A stretch of 64,000 nucleotides of DNA from Micromonospora trifolii (GCF_022229005.1 NZ_JAKKFD010000055.1:1-64000), one strand, 5' to 3'; shown: positions 1 to 8,607, numbered from the stretch's first letter. Numbers and translations are program-made. The notes: generated by a model from the letters alone, not told the origin.

Positions 1-1
1 C

Positions 2-604
2 CGTCCCGCCGCCGGCCCTGAGCTGTATGCCGACCCGCACGCCCGGCCGTACACGGACCCGCACCCCGCGGACCCGTACGACGAGCGTGGCCGCCCGGTC
101 CGCCCGGACGACCGCTTCGACGACCGCGACCGGCACGATCGTTTCGACGACCGGGACCGGCACGTCGACGACCGCAACCAGCCTGACCGGTACGACGACC
201 GGGGTCGCGGTGACCGCTACCCGGACCGACCTCCTGCGGGCGGCGGGCGGCGCGGTGATGGGGTGACGGTGGGCACTGTGATGGGCGAGGAGCCCCGGCG
301 TGGCGAACGACTAGTCGGCGGAGCGGAGGCGGTGGCGGGCGACTGGTGGCGGCCGCTCAGTGTGCGGATGCCGAGCGAATCCTCTACACGCGTCGCAGAA
401 GGCTCGGGAAAGGTCCACGCGACCGCAACCACCCCCTGCGTCGATCAAAGCGCCAGCGAGCCGCTGAGTGGCGCGAAACGGCGTCTCGGTGGTCATCCGC
501 AGCGCCCACCCTCGCGGCCGTTTCTGGCGGGGCAGCCTCACAGCGACCTTGGCGGGAGTCTGCCGGGTCGCCGCGCCGCTGGACCGTCGGACCGCAGGAA
601 CTGA
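2..604 (+). CDS. 3' part of an unidentified Asp/Arg/Tyr-rich protein (runs off the left edge)
   Basis: An open frame enters from the left edge and ends at TGA 602-604. Its first ~90 residues are a low-complexity hydrophilic stretch of DDR, DRY and DRF repeats (for example RPDDRFDDRDRHDRFDD). Third positions are strongly G/C in codons up to about position 300, so this is the coding frame there. After about position 310 the bias weakens, so the real protein may end earlier through a frame change I cannot see, or simply have a poorly conserved tail. No domain is recognisable and the N-terminal part lies outside the window. The position next to parS sites suggests a gene near parAB, but the tail does not look like the C-terminal dimerisation domain of ParB. 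Confidence 0.45.
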   Translation, partial: RPAAGPELYADPHARPYTDPHPADPYDERGRPVRPDDRFDDRDRHDRFDDRDRHVDDRNQPDRYDDRGRGDRYPDRPPAGGGRRGDGVTVGTVMGEEPRRGERLVGGAEAVAGDWWRPLSVRMPSESSTRVAEGSGKVHATATTPCVDQSASEPLSGAKRRLGGHPQRPPSRPFLAGQPHSDLGGSLPGRRAAGPSDRRN

Positions 605-706
605 GGTGAACGAGCGATAGGCCAGCGGGAACTCGCCCCGGAACTGCCGGCTCGCCTTCGCTGCCCGGCGCTGAACCGCCAGACCGACTTCGCCGCCCGC
701 CCTCCC

Positions 707-720
707 GTTTCACGTGAAAC
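707..720. promoter_or_regulatory. parS: parS centromere site 1
   Basis: The sequence GTTTCACGTGAAAC is a perfect palindrome identical to the 14-bp parS core described for actinobacterial ParB. ParB binds and spreads from such sites near oriC to segregate the chromosome. Confidence 0.9.
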
Positions 721-1049
721 CGAGTTAGCGCCTCGGTGGCCCCGAACGGAACCACCGGAGTCGAAGGGGCGGTCAAAGCGAAATCGCTCCCCGTCCTCTG
801 ACGCTCGACGCCGGTGCTGCGAATCGACCTCCCCTGGCCCTGGGCGTCCAGAGCGTCCGGTCGTCCAGGCGTCCAGGCCGCAAGGGCCGAGGTCTGTGTT
901 GACGCGGGTCCGCGAACGAGCCAGGGCAGTCACCGCTGACGCGTGCCAAATGGGCCGGCGAGCGGTCATTGGCGGCTGGGTACCGCCCCGGCGGCGGCAT
1001 GCGGCGCCGATCGGAGCGCGCCCGTCCAGCTCCACGCCTGTTGATCATC

Positions 1050-1076
1050 GATTTCGCCGATTTCGCCGATTTGGCG
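1050..1076 (+). repeat. Three 9-bp tandem repeats (GATTTCGCC, GATTTCGCC, GATTTGGCG)
   Basis: Two exact and one degenerate copy of a 9-mer that is AT-richer than its surroundings. It lies about 30 bp before the first DnaA box. Its role is unknown; the arrangement recalls AT-rich repeats next to DnaA boxes. Confidence 0.5.
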
Positions 1077-1107
1077 GTTCGCGGACAACGACCGACCGGC
1101 CGAAAAG

Positions 1108-1222
1108 TTATCCACACCGGTTGTCCACAGGCACCCCCCGTTTCACGTGAAACAGCGCGTGGGAGCGGGTGCGAGCCTGTGGATGACGGCCTGTGTTCAG
1201 GATCTCGGCAGCCTGTGGATAT
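1108..1222. promoter_or_regulatory. Cluster of four DnaA-box-like nonamers
   Basis: TTATCCACA (1108-1116, perfect consensus) and TTGTCCACA (1121-1129) lie on the plus strand. TGTGGATGA (1178-1186) and TGTGGATAT (1214-1222) lie in reverse orientation, each with one or two mismatches to the box. A parS site sits between the two pairs. Confidence 0.65.
1140..1153. promoter_or_regulatory. parS: parS centromere site 2
   Basis: A second exact GTTTCACGTGAAAC palindrome, 433 bp from the first and embedded among DnaA boxes. A GTG inside this site could extend the downstream frame upstream, but a start inside parS is unlikely. Confidence 0.9.
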
Positions 1223-1328
1223 CGCCTGTCGGTGCCCGCGCGACCACCCGGACCCGGGTCGACGGGGGGCACCGATCCGGTGGCCCGGGACCGCTCGAAC
1301 AGGTAGGGACAGCGGTGCCAGACTCGGT

Positions 1329-1341
1329 TAGGGTCAGCGTC
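1329..1341 (+). promoter_or_regulatory. Leaderless-type promoter of the HIT-like gene
   Basis: TAGGGT at 1329-1334 lies exactly 7 nt before the GTG at 1342. GGGACA (1306-1311) is 17 nt further upstream as a possible -35 box. Transcription would begin at or next to the start codon. Confidence 0.5.
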
Positions 1342-2487
1342 GTGCACGACAACCCTCCCTCAGTCCCGGACTTCACCCAGTGGCCGTCATTTCCCTTCGA
1401 GGGTGACCTCCACGTGAAGCAACTCGATGATCCGGTCCCGGTCGAACCGCCCCGGAAGGGCGAGGGTCTCCGGGAATGCACCGCCTGCAACGCGCCCGAC
1501 GACGCCTACATCTGGGTGGGCGAGCGGTGGCGGGTCCGCGCCATGGACCGGCCCACCGGCCTACCCATGGTGCTCATCCTGGAATCGCGCACCCACCTCG
1601 ACCTCGGCGACCTGCCGAACCTGCTGGCCGCCGAACTGGGGGTGATGACCGTACGTCTGGAGCGGGCCATCCGGTCGCTCGACGGCGTGGCGCGGGTGCA
1701 CGTCAATCGCTGGGGCGACGGCTCGGCCCATCTGCACATGTGGTTCCTCGCCCGCCCATACGGCCTCCTTCAGCTGCGGGGCACGTTCCTGTCCCTGTGG
1801 GACTCGATCCTGCCGCCGATCTCCGAGGCGCAGTGGCGGGAAAATCTGGCGCTGGTCGCCGCCTGGCTCGCCGAGTTCGGTGGCCGCCCGCTCGCCGAGC
1901 CGCCCCGCATCCAGTGGCAGGCGCCGTCCAGTCTGCTGGCCCAGTCCGCTGCCGCGGATGCCGCTGCCGCAGCGGAGGCCGCCTCGGCGGCAGCAGCCGG
2001 GACGGAGTCGGTCTCGGTCATCGAGGCGGCGGAGGAGATCCCGGAACCAGCCCTCGACTCCACTCCTGATCCGACCGACGCCGACAGCGGGCCCTCGGCC
2101 GATCCGGTGGTGGACCCGGATGCCGATGCCGACTCGACGACGACCACCGTCACCGACCGGACGGCTGGACCCGCTCGGGCCGGCACAGCCACCGGTCCGA
2201 CGGCTGAACCCGCTCGGACAGCGTCCGCCACCGATCGGCCCGGCACCCGGGACTCCACCACCGCAGGATCGGGCGGCGCTACCACGACGGCCACCGACGG
2301 ACTCCACGTCAGCCCGGCCGGCGACAGCGCCGACGAGGCTCCCGCCAACCCGGCCGCGTCCGAGCCGGCAAACGGGGAAGCCGTCAGCAAGGCCACCCCC
2401 GAGAACGGCGTCGGGGGCACCGGCGGTCAGAGCCCAGCCGCGCCCGCCAACGGCAGCGACACACCCGACGTACGCGCGACCCACTGA
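1342..2487 (+). CDS. HIT-like domain protein with a long disordered acidic tail
   Basis: 381 residues from GTG 1342. Residues ~50-190 look like a HIT-superfamily fold: a WRVRAMDRPTGLPMVLILE strand region, then VHVNRWGDGSAHLHMWFLARP. Here the canonical HxHxH reads H-L-H-M-W, so the third histidine is replaced. HIT proteins hydrolyse or transfer nucleotides. Whether this one is active is unclear, and it could be a non-catalytic nucleotide-binding relative. From about residue 200 the chain is Ala/Asp/Thr/Pro-rich low complexity with no domain. The start is chosen from a -10-like TAGGGT 7 nt upstream, and because the upstream extension lacks coding bias and would begin inside parS. It converges with the ddl-like gene. 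Confidence 0.75.
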   Translation: MHDNPPSVPDFTQWPSFPFEGDLHVKQLDDPVPVEPPRKGEGLRECTACNAPDDAYIWVGERWRVRAMDRPTGLPMVLILESRTHLDLGDLPNLLAAELGVMTVRLERAIRSLDGVARVHVNRWGDGSAHLHMWFLARPYGLLQLRGTFLSLWDSILPPISEAQWRENLALVAAWLAEFGGRPLAEPPRIQWQAPSSLLAQSAAADAAAAAEAASAAAAGTESVSVIEAAEEIPEPALDSTPDPTDADSGPSADPVVDPDADADSTTTTVTDRTAGPARAGTATGPTAEPARTASATDRPGTRDSTTAGSGGATTTATDGLHVSPAGDSADEAPANPAASEPANGEAVSKATPENGVGGTGGQSPAAPANGSDTPDVRATH

Positions 2488-2492
2488 ACTGG

Positions 2493-2532
2493 CGACCATG
2501 AGGTTGAGCCCGACAGGCCAACCTCATGGTCG
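2493..2532. terminator. Bidirectional hairpin between convergent genes
   Basis: Arms CGACCATGAGGTTG (2493-2506) and its exact complement (2519-2532) form a 14-bp stem with a 12-nt loop. The hairpin lies between the stop codons of two converging genes. There is no T-tract, as is common in high-GC actinobacteria. Confidence 0.65.
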
Positions 2533-2573
2533 ACCCACGGGCGGTGCGGCGGTCCGACGGGTTGGCGAGAAGA

Positions 2574-3575
2574 TCAGTGCGTGGTGAGGCGGGCGGCTGC
2601 TCGGGCGACCAGGGTGCCGAGGAGTCGGCCGAAGTCCAGCCCGGCCGCCTGCACGGCGAGCGGAAGCAGTGACGTCTCCGTCATGCCGGGCGAGACGTTG
2701 ACTTCCAGCACGTGCGGCTGACCGGCCGCGTCCACGATCACGTCGACGCGGGAGAGATCCCGTAGACCGAGCGCGGTGTGCGCGGCGAGGGCAACGTCGG
2801 CGACTGTGGCAGCCACCTCCGGGTCCAGCCGGGCCGGGGCGTGCCAGGTGGTCCGCCCAGCGGTGTAGCGGGCGGCGTAGTCGTACACGCCGTTGCGCGG
2901 CACGATCTCCACCGGCGGCAGTGCCTGCGGGCCGTCGCCGAGGTCGACGACGGAGACCGCCACATCCATCCCCGGCACGTACCGCTCCACCAGCGCCGTG
3001 GAGTAGTACGCGAAGCAGCCGACCATCGCGGCGGGCAGCGCGGCGGCGTCCCGGACCACGGCCCCGCCCAGCCCGGACCCGCCCTGCGCCGGCTTCACCA
3101 TCAGGGGTACGCCCAGACGGTCGACGATCCGGTCCAGGACGGCGACCGCGCCAAGTTCGGAGAAACGATCGTGCGGGAGCGCCACCCAATCAGGGGTGGG
3201 GATGCCGGCCTCGCGGAGCACCGCCTTGGCCGAGGGCTTGTCCCAGGCGACCCGGGAGGCCCGAGCGTCGCAGCCGACGTACGGGATGTCGCACAGATCC
3301 AGCACCCCGCGCAGTGACCCGTCCTCGCCGGTCGCGCCGTGCAGTGCGATCACCACAGCGTCCGGCGGGTCGGCCGCCAGCGCCGGCAGCAGCGCCACGT
3401 CCGCGTCTCGCAGCTCGGCCTCCACCCCGACGGCGCGAAGCGCGTCGAGCACCCGACGACCGGAGCGCAGCGACACGTCCCGTTCGTAGGAGAGCCCGCC
3501 AGCGAGCACCACGACGCGCAGGTCGGCCGAGATGGCGGAATCGGTCACGAGGAGGCGCTCGGCGGTCGTACCCAT
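2574..3575 (-). CDS. ddl: D-alanine--D-alanine ligase-like ATP-grasp protein
   Basis: 333 residues, close to the usual Ddl length. It shows the family order: an N-terminal VVVLAGGLSYERDVSLRSG motif, then VIALHGATGEDGSLRGVLD and IPYVGC, then ATP-grasp elements (PLMVKPAQGGSGLGG, ALVERYVPGMDVAVSVV) and a C-terminal metal-binding stretch LEVNVSPGMTETSLLP. Ddl enzymes join two D-alanines for the peptidoglycan stem peptide in the cytosol. This may be a paralogue of the housekeeping Ddl, because a second copy usually sits elsewhere in actinobacteria. ATG 3575 is only 7 nt after the stop of the upstream aminotransferase, which suggests one operon with translational coupling. Longer starts would overlap that gene. 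Confidence 0.85.
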   Translation of the reverse strand: MGTTAERLLVTDSAISADLRVVVLAGGLSYERDVSLRSGRRVLDALRAVGVEAELRDADVALLPALAADPPDAVVIALHGATGEDGSLRGVLDLCDIPYVGCDARASRVAWDKPSAKAVLREAGIPTPDWVALPHDRFSELGAVAVLDRIVDRLGVPLMVKPAQGGSGLGGAVVRDAAALPAAMVGCFAYYSTALVERYVPGMDVAVSVVDLGDGPQALPPVEIVPRNGVYDYAARYTAGRTTWHAPARLDPEVAATVADVALAAHTALGLRDLSRVDVIVDAAGQPHVLEVNVSPGMTETSLLPLAVQAAGLDFGRLLGTLVARAAARLTTH

Positions 3576-3582
3576 GCCGGCA

Positions 3583-4896
3583 TCATGCCAAGTCGGGCCC
3601 GGGCACGTCGGAGCCGGCCCGGCCGCGTCGGCCGGCGGCGCCACCCACGGCACCGAAGACCCGGCGCATCGCGATCTCCTGCTCCATCACACCGGCCAGC
3701 CGGCGGACGCCCTCGCGGATCCGCTCCGGCGGCGGGAAGCTGAAGTTGAGCCGCATGGCGTCGGTGCCGGTGCCGTCGGCGTAGAAGCCGGTGCCGGGAA
3801 CGTAGGCGACCCGGGCGGCGACCGCTCGCGGCATCATGGCCTTCGAGTCGAGCCCGTCGGGCAGGCTGGCCCACACGAAGAGACCGCCGGCCGGTGTCGT
3901 CCAGCTGGTGCCCTCGGGCATCAGATCGGCCATCGCGTCGAGCAGAGCGTCCCGGCGTTCCCGGTAGACCTCGCGATAGACCTTGAGCTGCTGCCGCCAG
4001 GGCATCGTGCTCAGATAGGTGGCCACCGCGGCCTGGGCGAAACCGCTGGGGCAGAGGATCTGCGCCTCGCTGGCGATGACGAGTTTGTCGCGGACCGCGT
4101 GCGGCGCCAGGATCCAGCCGACCCGCAGCCCGGGAGCGAAGGTCTTGGAGAACGTGCTGAGGTAGAAGACGCCGTCGCGGCGGCGGGCCCGCAGGGGGGC
4201 CGGGGCCTCACCCTCGAACCCCAGTTGGCCGTACGGGTCGTCCTCGACGACGAGCAGGCCGGCGCGCTCACAGATGTCGAGCACCCGTTCCCGGCGCTCC
4301 TCGCTGAGCGTCACGCCGGTCGGGTTCTGGTAGGTGGGGATCGTGTAGAGGAACTTGACCCGCCGGCCCGCGCGGGCCAGGTCGGCGATGGCTGTCTCCA
4401 GTGCCTCCGGGATCAGCCCGTCAGCATCCATCGGTACGTGGACGACCTGCGCCTGGGCGGCCTGAAACACGCCGAGCGCACCGACGTACGTCGGCCCCTC
4501 GGCGAGCACCACGTCTCCCGGGTCGAGGAAGAGCCGGGCCACCAGGTCCAGTGCCTGCTGCCCGCCCACGGTGACCACGACGTCCTCGGGGGAGGCCCCG
4601 CACGCGGCGTCGATCCCGGAGAGCGACATGACCTCGCAGATCCGCTCGCGCAGCTCGAGGGTGCCCTGACCGATGCCGTACTGGAGGGTGGTCACGCCGT
4701 GCTCGGAGCCGAGTCGGCCGAGCATCTCGCCGACCGCGTCCAGCGGGAGGGCTGCGATGTACGGTGCGCCACCGGCGAGCGAGACGACCTCCGGACGACT
4801 GGCCACCGCGAACAAAGCTCGGATCTCGGAGGCGGTCATCCCGCGTACCCGCCGGGCGTACCGGTCGGTGTAGTCGTCGAGTGTCGTGCCGGTCAT
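3583..4896 (-). CDS. PLP-dependent class I/II aminotransferase
   Basis: 437 residues. The sequence begins ALFAVASRPEVVSLAGGAPY, typical of the 2-aminoadipate/aromatic aminotransferase branch related to MocR. It contains VTVGGQQALDLVARLFLDPGD (cofactor phosphate-binding region), IPTYQNPTG, VEDDPYGQL (Asp facing the PLP ring nitrogen) and STFSKTFAPGLRVGW with the Schiff-base lysine. There is no N-terminal GntR helix-turn-helix, so it is an enzyme and not a regulator. ATG 4896 follows a GAGGTGAGG ribosome binding site; frames further upstream lack coding bias. Cotranscribed with the Ddl-like gene, so a role in amino-acid supply to the wall is plausible but unproven. The 290 bp upstream is a divergent promoter region shared with the GNAT gene. 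Confidence 0.88.
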   Translation of the reverse strand: MTGTTLDDYTDRYARRVRGMTASEIRALFAVASRPEVVSLAGGAPYIAALPLDAVGEMLGRLGSEHGVTTLQYGIGQGTLELRERICEVMSLSGIDAACGASPEDVVVTVGGQQALDLVARLFLDPGDVVLAEGPTYVGALGVFQAAQAQVVHVPMDADGLIPEALETAIADLARAGRRVKFLYTIPTYQNPTGVTLSEERRERVLDICERAGLLVVEDDPYGQLGFEGEAPAPLRARRRDGVFYLSTFSKTFAPGLRVGWILAPHAVRDKLVIASEAQILCPSGFAQAAVATYLSTMPWRQQLKVYREVYRERRDALLDAMADLMPEGTSWTTPAGGLFVWASLPDGLDSKAMMPRAVAARVAYVPGTGFYADGTGTDAMRLNFSFPPPERIREGVRRLAGVMEQEIAMRRVFGAVGGAAGRRGRAGSDVPGPDLA

Positions 4897-5190
4897 GACC
4901 TCACCTCGATCACTGCTCGAGTGGCTCCCGCCCCGGGTACCCCGCACACCGCTGACCATGGCGGCGGACACACCGATTGTCGATCCTAGTCCGCCGGAAT
5001 CGTGCTGCCGCCGTGCCGAGGCAGATCGACCACATGGCGGACCGTCCTCGGCGTCCCCCGCTGAGGTGGGCATCTGCGCGTCCCCTCCCGTATCGCCGAT
5101 CGGCGGCGTACGATCGCTCGTCGGGGCAGGAAGGCGGCGCTGTCGTTCCATGCCGCTCTCACCACCGAGCCTATTGTGGGGATGCGCCAT

Positions 5191-5856
5191 ATGTCGCGAC
5201 GTCTGGTCAGCCTGACCCTCGACACGTTGGAAGACCTCCCGCGCCCGTGCCGGCAGTGCGTCTACTGGGAGCTCGATCCGGTCTCCGCGGACCGGGCCTG
5301 CGCCGCTGGCGATCCGGGCCTGGAGAAGGAGGCCTGGGTCTCCCAGACGCTGCTGGAGTGGGGCTCCTGCGGCAAACTCGCGTACGTCGACGGCATGCCG
5401 GCCGGTTTCGTGATGTACGCCCCGCCCGCCTACGTGCCCCGCTCGATGGCGTTCCCGACCTCACCGGTCTCGGCGGACGCGGCGCTGTTGATGACCGCCA
5501 ACGTGGTCGCCGCGTTCTCCGGGGGCGGGTTGGGCCGGATGCTGGTGCAGGGTGTCGCCCGGGATCTGACCAAGCGGGGGATCAAGGCCATCGAGGCGTT
5601 CGGCGACGCCAAGTTCGGCGACGCGGACGACCCGGCCGGCGGTTGCGTGGCCCCGGTCGACTTCTTCCTCTCCGTAGGCTTCAAGACCGTACGTCCGCAT
5701 CCGCGCTTCCCCCGGTTGCGCCTTGAGCTGCGTACGGCGCTGAGCTGGAAGTCCGACGTCGAGTACGCGCTGGAGAAGCTGCTCGGGTCGATGAGCCCGG
5801 AAACCCTGCTCCGGCCGGTCCGTCCGGCCCCGGCCACCCGCTCCACAAACGGCTGA
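5191..5856 (+). CDS. GNAT-family N-acetyltransferase
   Basis: 221 residues from ATG 5191, with a GGGGAT stretch 8 nt upstream. The N-terminus has PCRQCVYWELDP, the cysteine-pair/WE motif seen in a group of clostridial and actinobacterial GNATs. It is followed by LAYVDGMPAGFVMYAPP and the acetyl-CoA-binding region FSGGGLGRMLVQGVARDLTKRG. Near the C-terminus PVDFFLSVGFKTVRPH is typical of GNAT beta-6/7. The substrate cannot be told. Two other starts in the same frame, GTG 5176 and ATG 5182, are possible. Confidence 0.85.
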   Translation: MSRRLVSLTLDTLEDLPRPCRQCVYWELDPVSADRACAAGDPGLEKEAWVSQTLLEWGSCGKLAYVDGMPAGFVMYAPPAYVPRSMAFPTSPVSADAALLMTANVVAAFSGGGLGRMLVQGVARDLTKRGIKAIEAFGDAKFGDADDPAGGCVAPVDFFLSVGFKTVRPHPRFPRLRLELRTALSWKSDVEYALEKLLGSMSPETLLRPVRPAPATRSTNG

Positions 5857-5870
5857 CGCCCGGCGGCGAA

Positions 5871-7034
5871 TCAGTCCACGACGGTGCCGGCGGTCACCAC
5901 GGCACGCAGTTCGCTGACGTCGAGCGATCCCGTCGGGACGTCTCGTTCGATCGGGTAGTACATCCGCTGCACCGCGGCCACGATCGCCTCCACCACCCGG
6001 TCCCGGAAACGGGGGTCGACAAGGTGGGCGCGGTCCGTCGGCGAGGTGAGATAGCCGACCTCGACCCGGACGGCGGGCATCCGTGTCAGTCTCAGCAACT
6101 CCCACGTCTTGGCGTGGGTACGACAGTCCCGCAACCCGGTGCGGGCGACGATCTCCCGCTGCACCAGCCCGGCCAGGCGTTCACCGGTCGCCGAGGTCAC
6201 CCCGTTGTCGGTGCCGTAGTGGTAGGTCGCGACTCCCTCCGCATCGGGGTTGGCGTGGCCGTCCAGGTGCAGCGAGATGAACACGTCGGCGCCGAGCGAG
6301 TTGGCGAGCAGGGCCCGGTCGGCGTCCGGCAGGCAACTGTCGGGCGACGGGCCCCGGGTGAGCTGCACTCGCACTCCGGAGGCGGCGAGCCGCCCCTCCA
6401 GTCGGCTGGCCAGGTCGTGCACCAGATCCGCCTCGGTCCAGCGCAGCGAGCCGTCGGGCACCACCATCCCGGGATCGGTGCCGCCGTGGCCCGGATCGAT
6501 GACGACCGTCTTGCCGACCAGTGCCGGCCCGGACTGCCGGATCGCGTCGGACTCGCGGAGCCACTGCGGGCGGCCGCCAACCACCTTGCGGCCGATCCGG
6601 CGGAGCGCGTTCATCGTGTGTGGGCCACAGGAACCGTCGGGGGTGAGCCCGACCTCACGCTGGAACTGGGCCACGGCCCGCGACGTCCGGACACCGTAGA
6701 TGGCGTCCGCGCGGCCCACGTCGTACCCCATCTCCAGCAGTCGCTCCTGTAGCGACCGGACGTCCTCGCCGGTGAGAGGCTCGGGGACCGCGTGGTAGAG
6801 GGTGCGGGCGCCGAGCCGCCAACGGGCGGCGTCCAGGGCACGCCAGGTCTCCGCGCCGACCCGGCCGTCCACACTGAGCCCCCGCGACTGCTGGAACGCG
6901 CGGACCGCCCGCTCGGTGTCGAGGTCGAACTCGTCGGTTTGCGGGCCGGCGGCGGCCAGCAGTTCGAGGCCGGTCAGGATGGTACGGATCTCCGTGACCG
7001 CGGGTCCCCGGTCACCGGGTCGGATCGGACGCAC
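5871..7034 (-). CDS. N-acetylmuramoyl-L-alanine amidase with two peptidoglycan-binding domains
   Basis: 387 residues. Residues ~5-65 and ~80-140 are two PG_binding_1 repeats (RPGDRGPAVTEIRTILTGL and LTGEDVRSLQERLLEMGY). Residues ~190-380 form an Amidase_3 catalytic domain with zinc ligands in VIDPGHGGTDPG, a glutamate in RWTEADLV, a histidine in ISLHLDGH, and the catalytic glutamate in VRVEVGYLTS. It cleaves the bond between MurNAc and the stem peptide. No clear signal peptide is visible, so export is uncertain; many actinobacterial orthologues next to trxA have the same layout. GTG 7034 is preferred because AGAGGGGG lies just upstream. The gene sits downstream of trxBA on the same strand. 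Confidence 0.9.
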   Translation of the reverse strand: MRPIRPGDRGPAVTEIRTILTGLELLAAAGPQTDEFDLDTERAVRAFQQSRGLSVDGRVGAETWRALDAARWRLGARTLYHAVPEPLTGEDVRSLQERLLEMGYDVGRADAIYGVRTSRAVAQFQREVGLTPDGSCGPHTMNALRRIGRKVVGGRPQWLRESDAIRQSGPALVGKTVVIDPGHGGTDPGMVVPDGSLRWTEADLVHDLASRLEGRLAASGVRVQLTRGPSPDSCLPDADRALLANSLGADVFISLHLDGHANPDAEGVATYHYGTDNGVTSATGERLAGLVQREIVARTGLRDCRTHAKTWELLRLTRMPAVRVEVGYLTSPTDRAHLVDPRFRDRVVEAIVAAVQRMYYPIERDVPTGSLDVSELRAVVTAGTVVD

Positions 7035-7151
7035 GCACGACCCCCTCTGCACGACGCTGGCTGGCCGGGCGGCCCAGGCTTGAGGCTATGCGTTCCGGGG
7101 CGGCGAGGTGGCTGGGGCCGAGAAATACGTCGGCGGTACGGCCGGGAAGAC

Positions 7152-7190
7152 ACCGAACCCCGCACCCGGCGAGCGGGTACGGGGTTCGGT
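7152..7190 (-). terminator. Hairpin downstream of trxA
   Basis: ACCGAACCCCG (7152-7162) pairs with 7180-7190, and ACCC/GGGT extends the stem past one mismatch, with a 7-nt loop. It lies 15 bp beyond the trxA stop on the minus strand and before the amidase gene. Confidence 0.6.
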
Positions 7191-7205
7191 TGATGTTTCT
7201 GCTGG

Positions 7206-7529
7206 TCAGAGGGCCGATTCGATGAGCCGGACCAGCTCGCCCTTCGGCTTGGCACCGGCGATCGACTGCACCGGCTGGCCGTTCTTGAAGACGGTGAGCG
7301 TCGGCACCGACATCACCCGGTAGGCCCGGGCGGTCTCCGGGTTCTCGTCGATGTTGAGCTTGACGATGGTGACCTGGTCACCCATCTCCCGGGCGATTTC
7401 CTCGAGCAGCGGCGACACCTTGCGGCACGGCCCGCACCACTCCGCCCAGAAGTCCACCAGCACCGGCTTGTCGGCCTGCAGCACGTCAGCGACGAAGCTC
7501 TTGTCGGTGACCGCCTTGGTTGTTCCCAC
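7206..7529 (-). CDS. trxA: Thioredoxin
   Basis: 107 residues, the standard thioredoxin length. It carries the redox motif WAEWCGPCRKVSP and the cis-proline loop MSVPTLTVFKNG. It reduces protein disulfides in the cytosol and is itself reduced by TrxB encoded 31 bp upstream. GTG 7529 is chosen because GGAGGAGG lies 6-7 nt upstream; longer in-frame versions would read into the trxB end. It shares the SigR-type promoter of trxB, and a hairpin closes the operon. Confidence 0.96.
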   Translation of the reverse strand: MGTTKAVTDKSFVADVLQADKPVLVDFWAEWCGPCRKVSPLLEEIAREMGDQVTIVKLNIDENPETARAYRVMSVPTLTVFKNGQPVQSIAGAKPKGELVRLIESAL

Positions 7530-7560
7530 TATGCCCCTCCTCCGGGATGTGTTACTTGTT

Positions 7561-8511
7561 TCAGCTGAGCGTCGCGATGAACCGCTCGGCGTCGAGCGCT
7601 GCGGCACAACCGGTGCCGGCCGCGGTGATCGCCTGACGGTAGGTGTGGTCGACCAGGTCGCCGGCGGCGAAGACGCCCGGCACGTTGGTGCGGGTGCCGG
7701 GGGCCTGGACCTTCACGTAGCCCTCGTCGTCCATCTCGACCTGACCACGGAAGAGTTCGCTGCGGGGGTCGTGACCGATGGCCACGAAGACACCTGTCAC
7801 GTCCAGCACCTTGGTCTCGCCGGTGTGCACGTTACGAACGCGTACGCCGGTGACCTTGCCGTCCTCGCCGAGGATCTCCTCGACGGTGCTGTTCCACTCG
7901 ACCTTGATCTTCTCGTTGCTCAGCGCCCGGTCAGCCATGATCTTGCTGGCCCGGAACGAGTCACGCCGGTGGATGATGGTGACCGACTCGGCGAAGCGAG
8001 TGAGGAAGCTGGCCTCCTCCATCGCCGAGTCGCCGCCGCCGACGACCACGATGTGCTGCTTGCGGAAGAAGAAGCCGTCACAGGTGGCGCAGGAGGAGAC
8101 GCCGTGGCCCAGGTATTCCTGCTCACCGGGCACGCCCAGCGGCCGCCACGCCGAACCGGTGGAGAGGATGATTGATCGCGCCCGGTAGGCGGTCTCGCCG
8201 ACCCAGACGGTGCTCACCGCGCCCGAGCCGGCGTCGCCGGTGTCCACCAGCTCGACCCGGGTCACATCGTCGGTGAGGAACTCGGCGCCGAACCGCTCGG
8301 CCTGCTTGCGCATGTTGTCCATCAGCTCGGGGCCGAGGATGCCGTCCGCGAAGCCGGGGAAGTTTTCCACCTCGGTCGTGGTCATCAGCGCGCCACCGGA
8401 CTGCACGCCCTCAATGATCAGCGGCTTCAGGTTGGCACGTGCGGCGTAGACCGCCGCTGTGTAGCCGGCCGGCCCGGAGCCGATGATGATCAGGTTGCGG
8501 ACCTCGTCCAC
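7561..8511 (-). CDS. trxB: Thioredoxin reductase (NADPH, FAD)
   Basis: 316 residues. FAD-binding LIIIGSGPAGYTAAVYAARA at the N-terminus, the redox-active CATC in GVSSCATCDGFFF, NADPH-binding VVVGGGDSAMEEASFL followed by HRRDSFRAS, and the C-terminal FAD motif GVFAAGDLVDHTYRQAITAAG. It passes electrons from NADPH to TrxA. GTG 8511 has GGGAGA about 6 nt upstream. It is the first gene of a trxB-trxA operon, with a SigR-like promoter about 100 bp upstream, consistent with induction by thiol-oxidative stress. Confidence 0.97.
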   Translation of the reverse strand: MDEVRNLIIIGSGPAGYTAAVYAARANLKPLIIEGVQSGGALMTTTEVENFPGFADGILGPELMDNMRKQAERFGAEFLTDDVTRVELVDTGDAGSGAVSTVWVGETAYRARSIILSTGSAWRPLGVPGEQEYLGHGVSSCATCDGFFFRKQHIVVVGGGDSAMEEASFLTRFAESVTIIHRRDSFRASKIMADRALSNEKIKVEWNSTVEEILGEDGKVTGVRVRNVHTGETKVLDVTGVFVAIGHDPRSELFRGQVEMDDEGYVKVQAPGTRTNVPGVFAAGDLVDHTYRQAITAAGTGCAAALDAERFIATLS

Positions 8512-8607
8512 TGCCGTCTCCCGAGTTGTGTGTGTTCGGCGTCGGCGCGAGCACCGATGCTGATCCGAGTCGCCGACGCCTGGGTGGGGCCGGCAGCTGA
8601 CTTCCAG

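Larger units (their letters stand above)
605..1341. other. Non-coding stretch with parS sites, tandem repeat and DnaA boxes
   Basis: About 740 bases with no convincing gene: open frames here lack G/C-biased third positions. The stretch holds two parS-type palindromes, a 9-bp tandem repeat and four DnaA-box-like nonamers, each listed separately. Confidence 0.7.

Noticed and set aside
3532..4989. 485-codon frame antisense to the aminotransferase
   Set aside because: Aminotransferase motifs are complete on the minus strand and this frame shows no domain.
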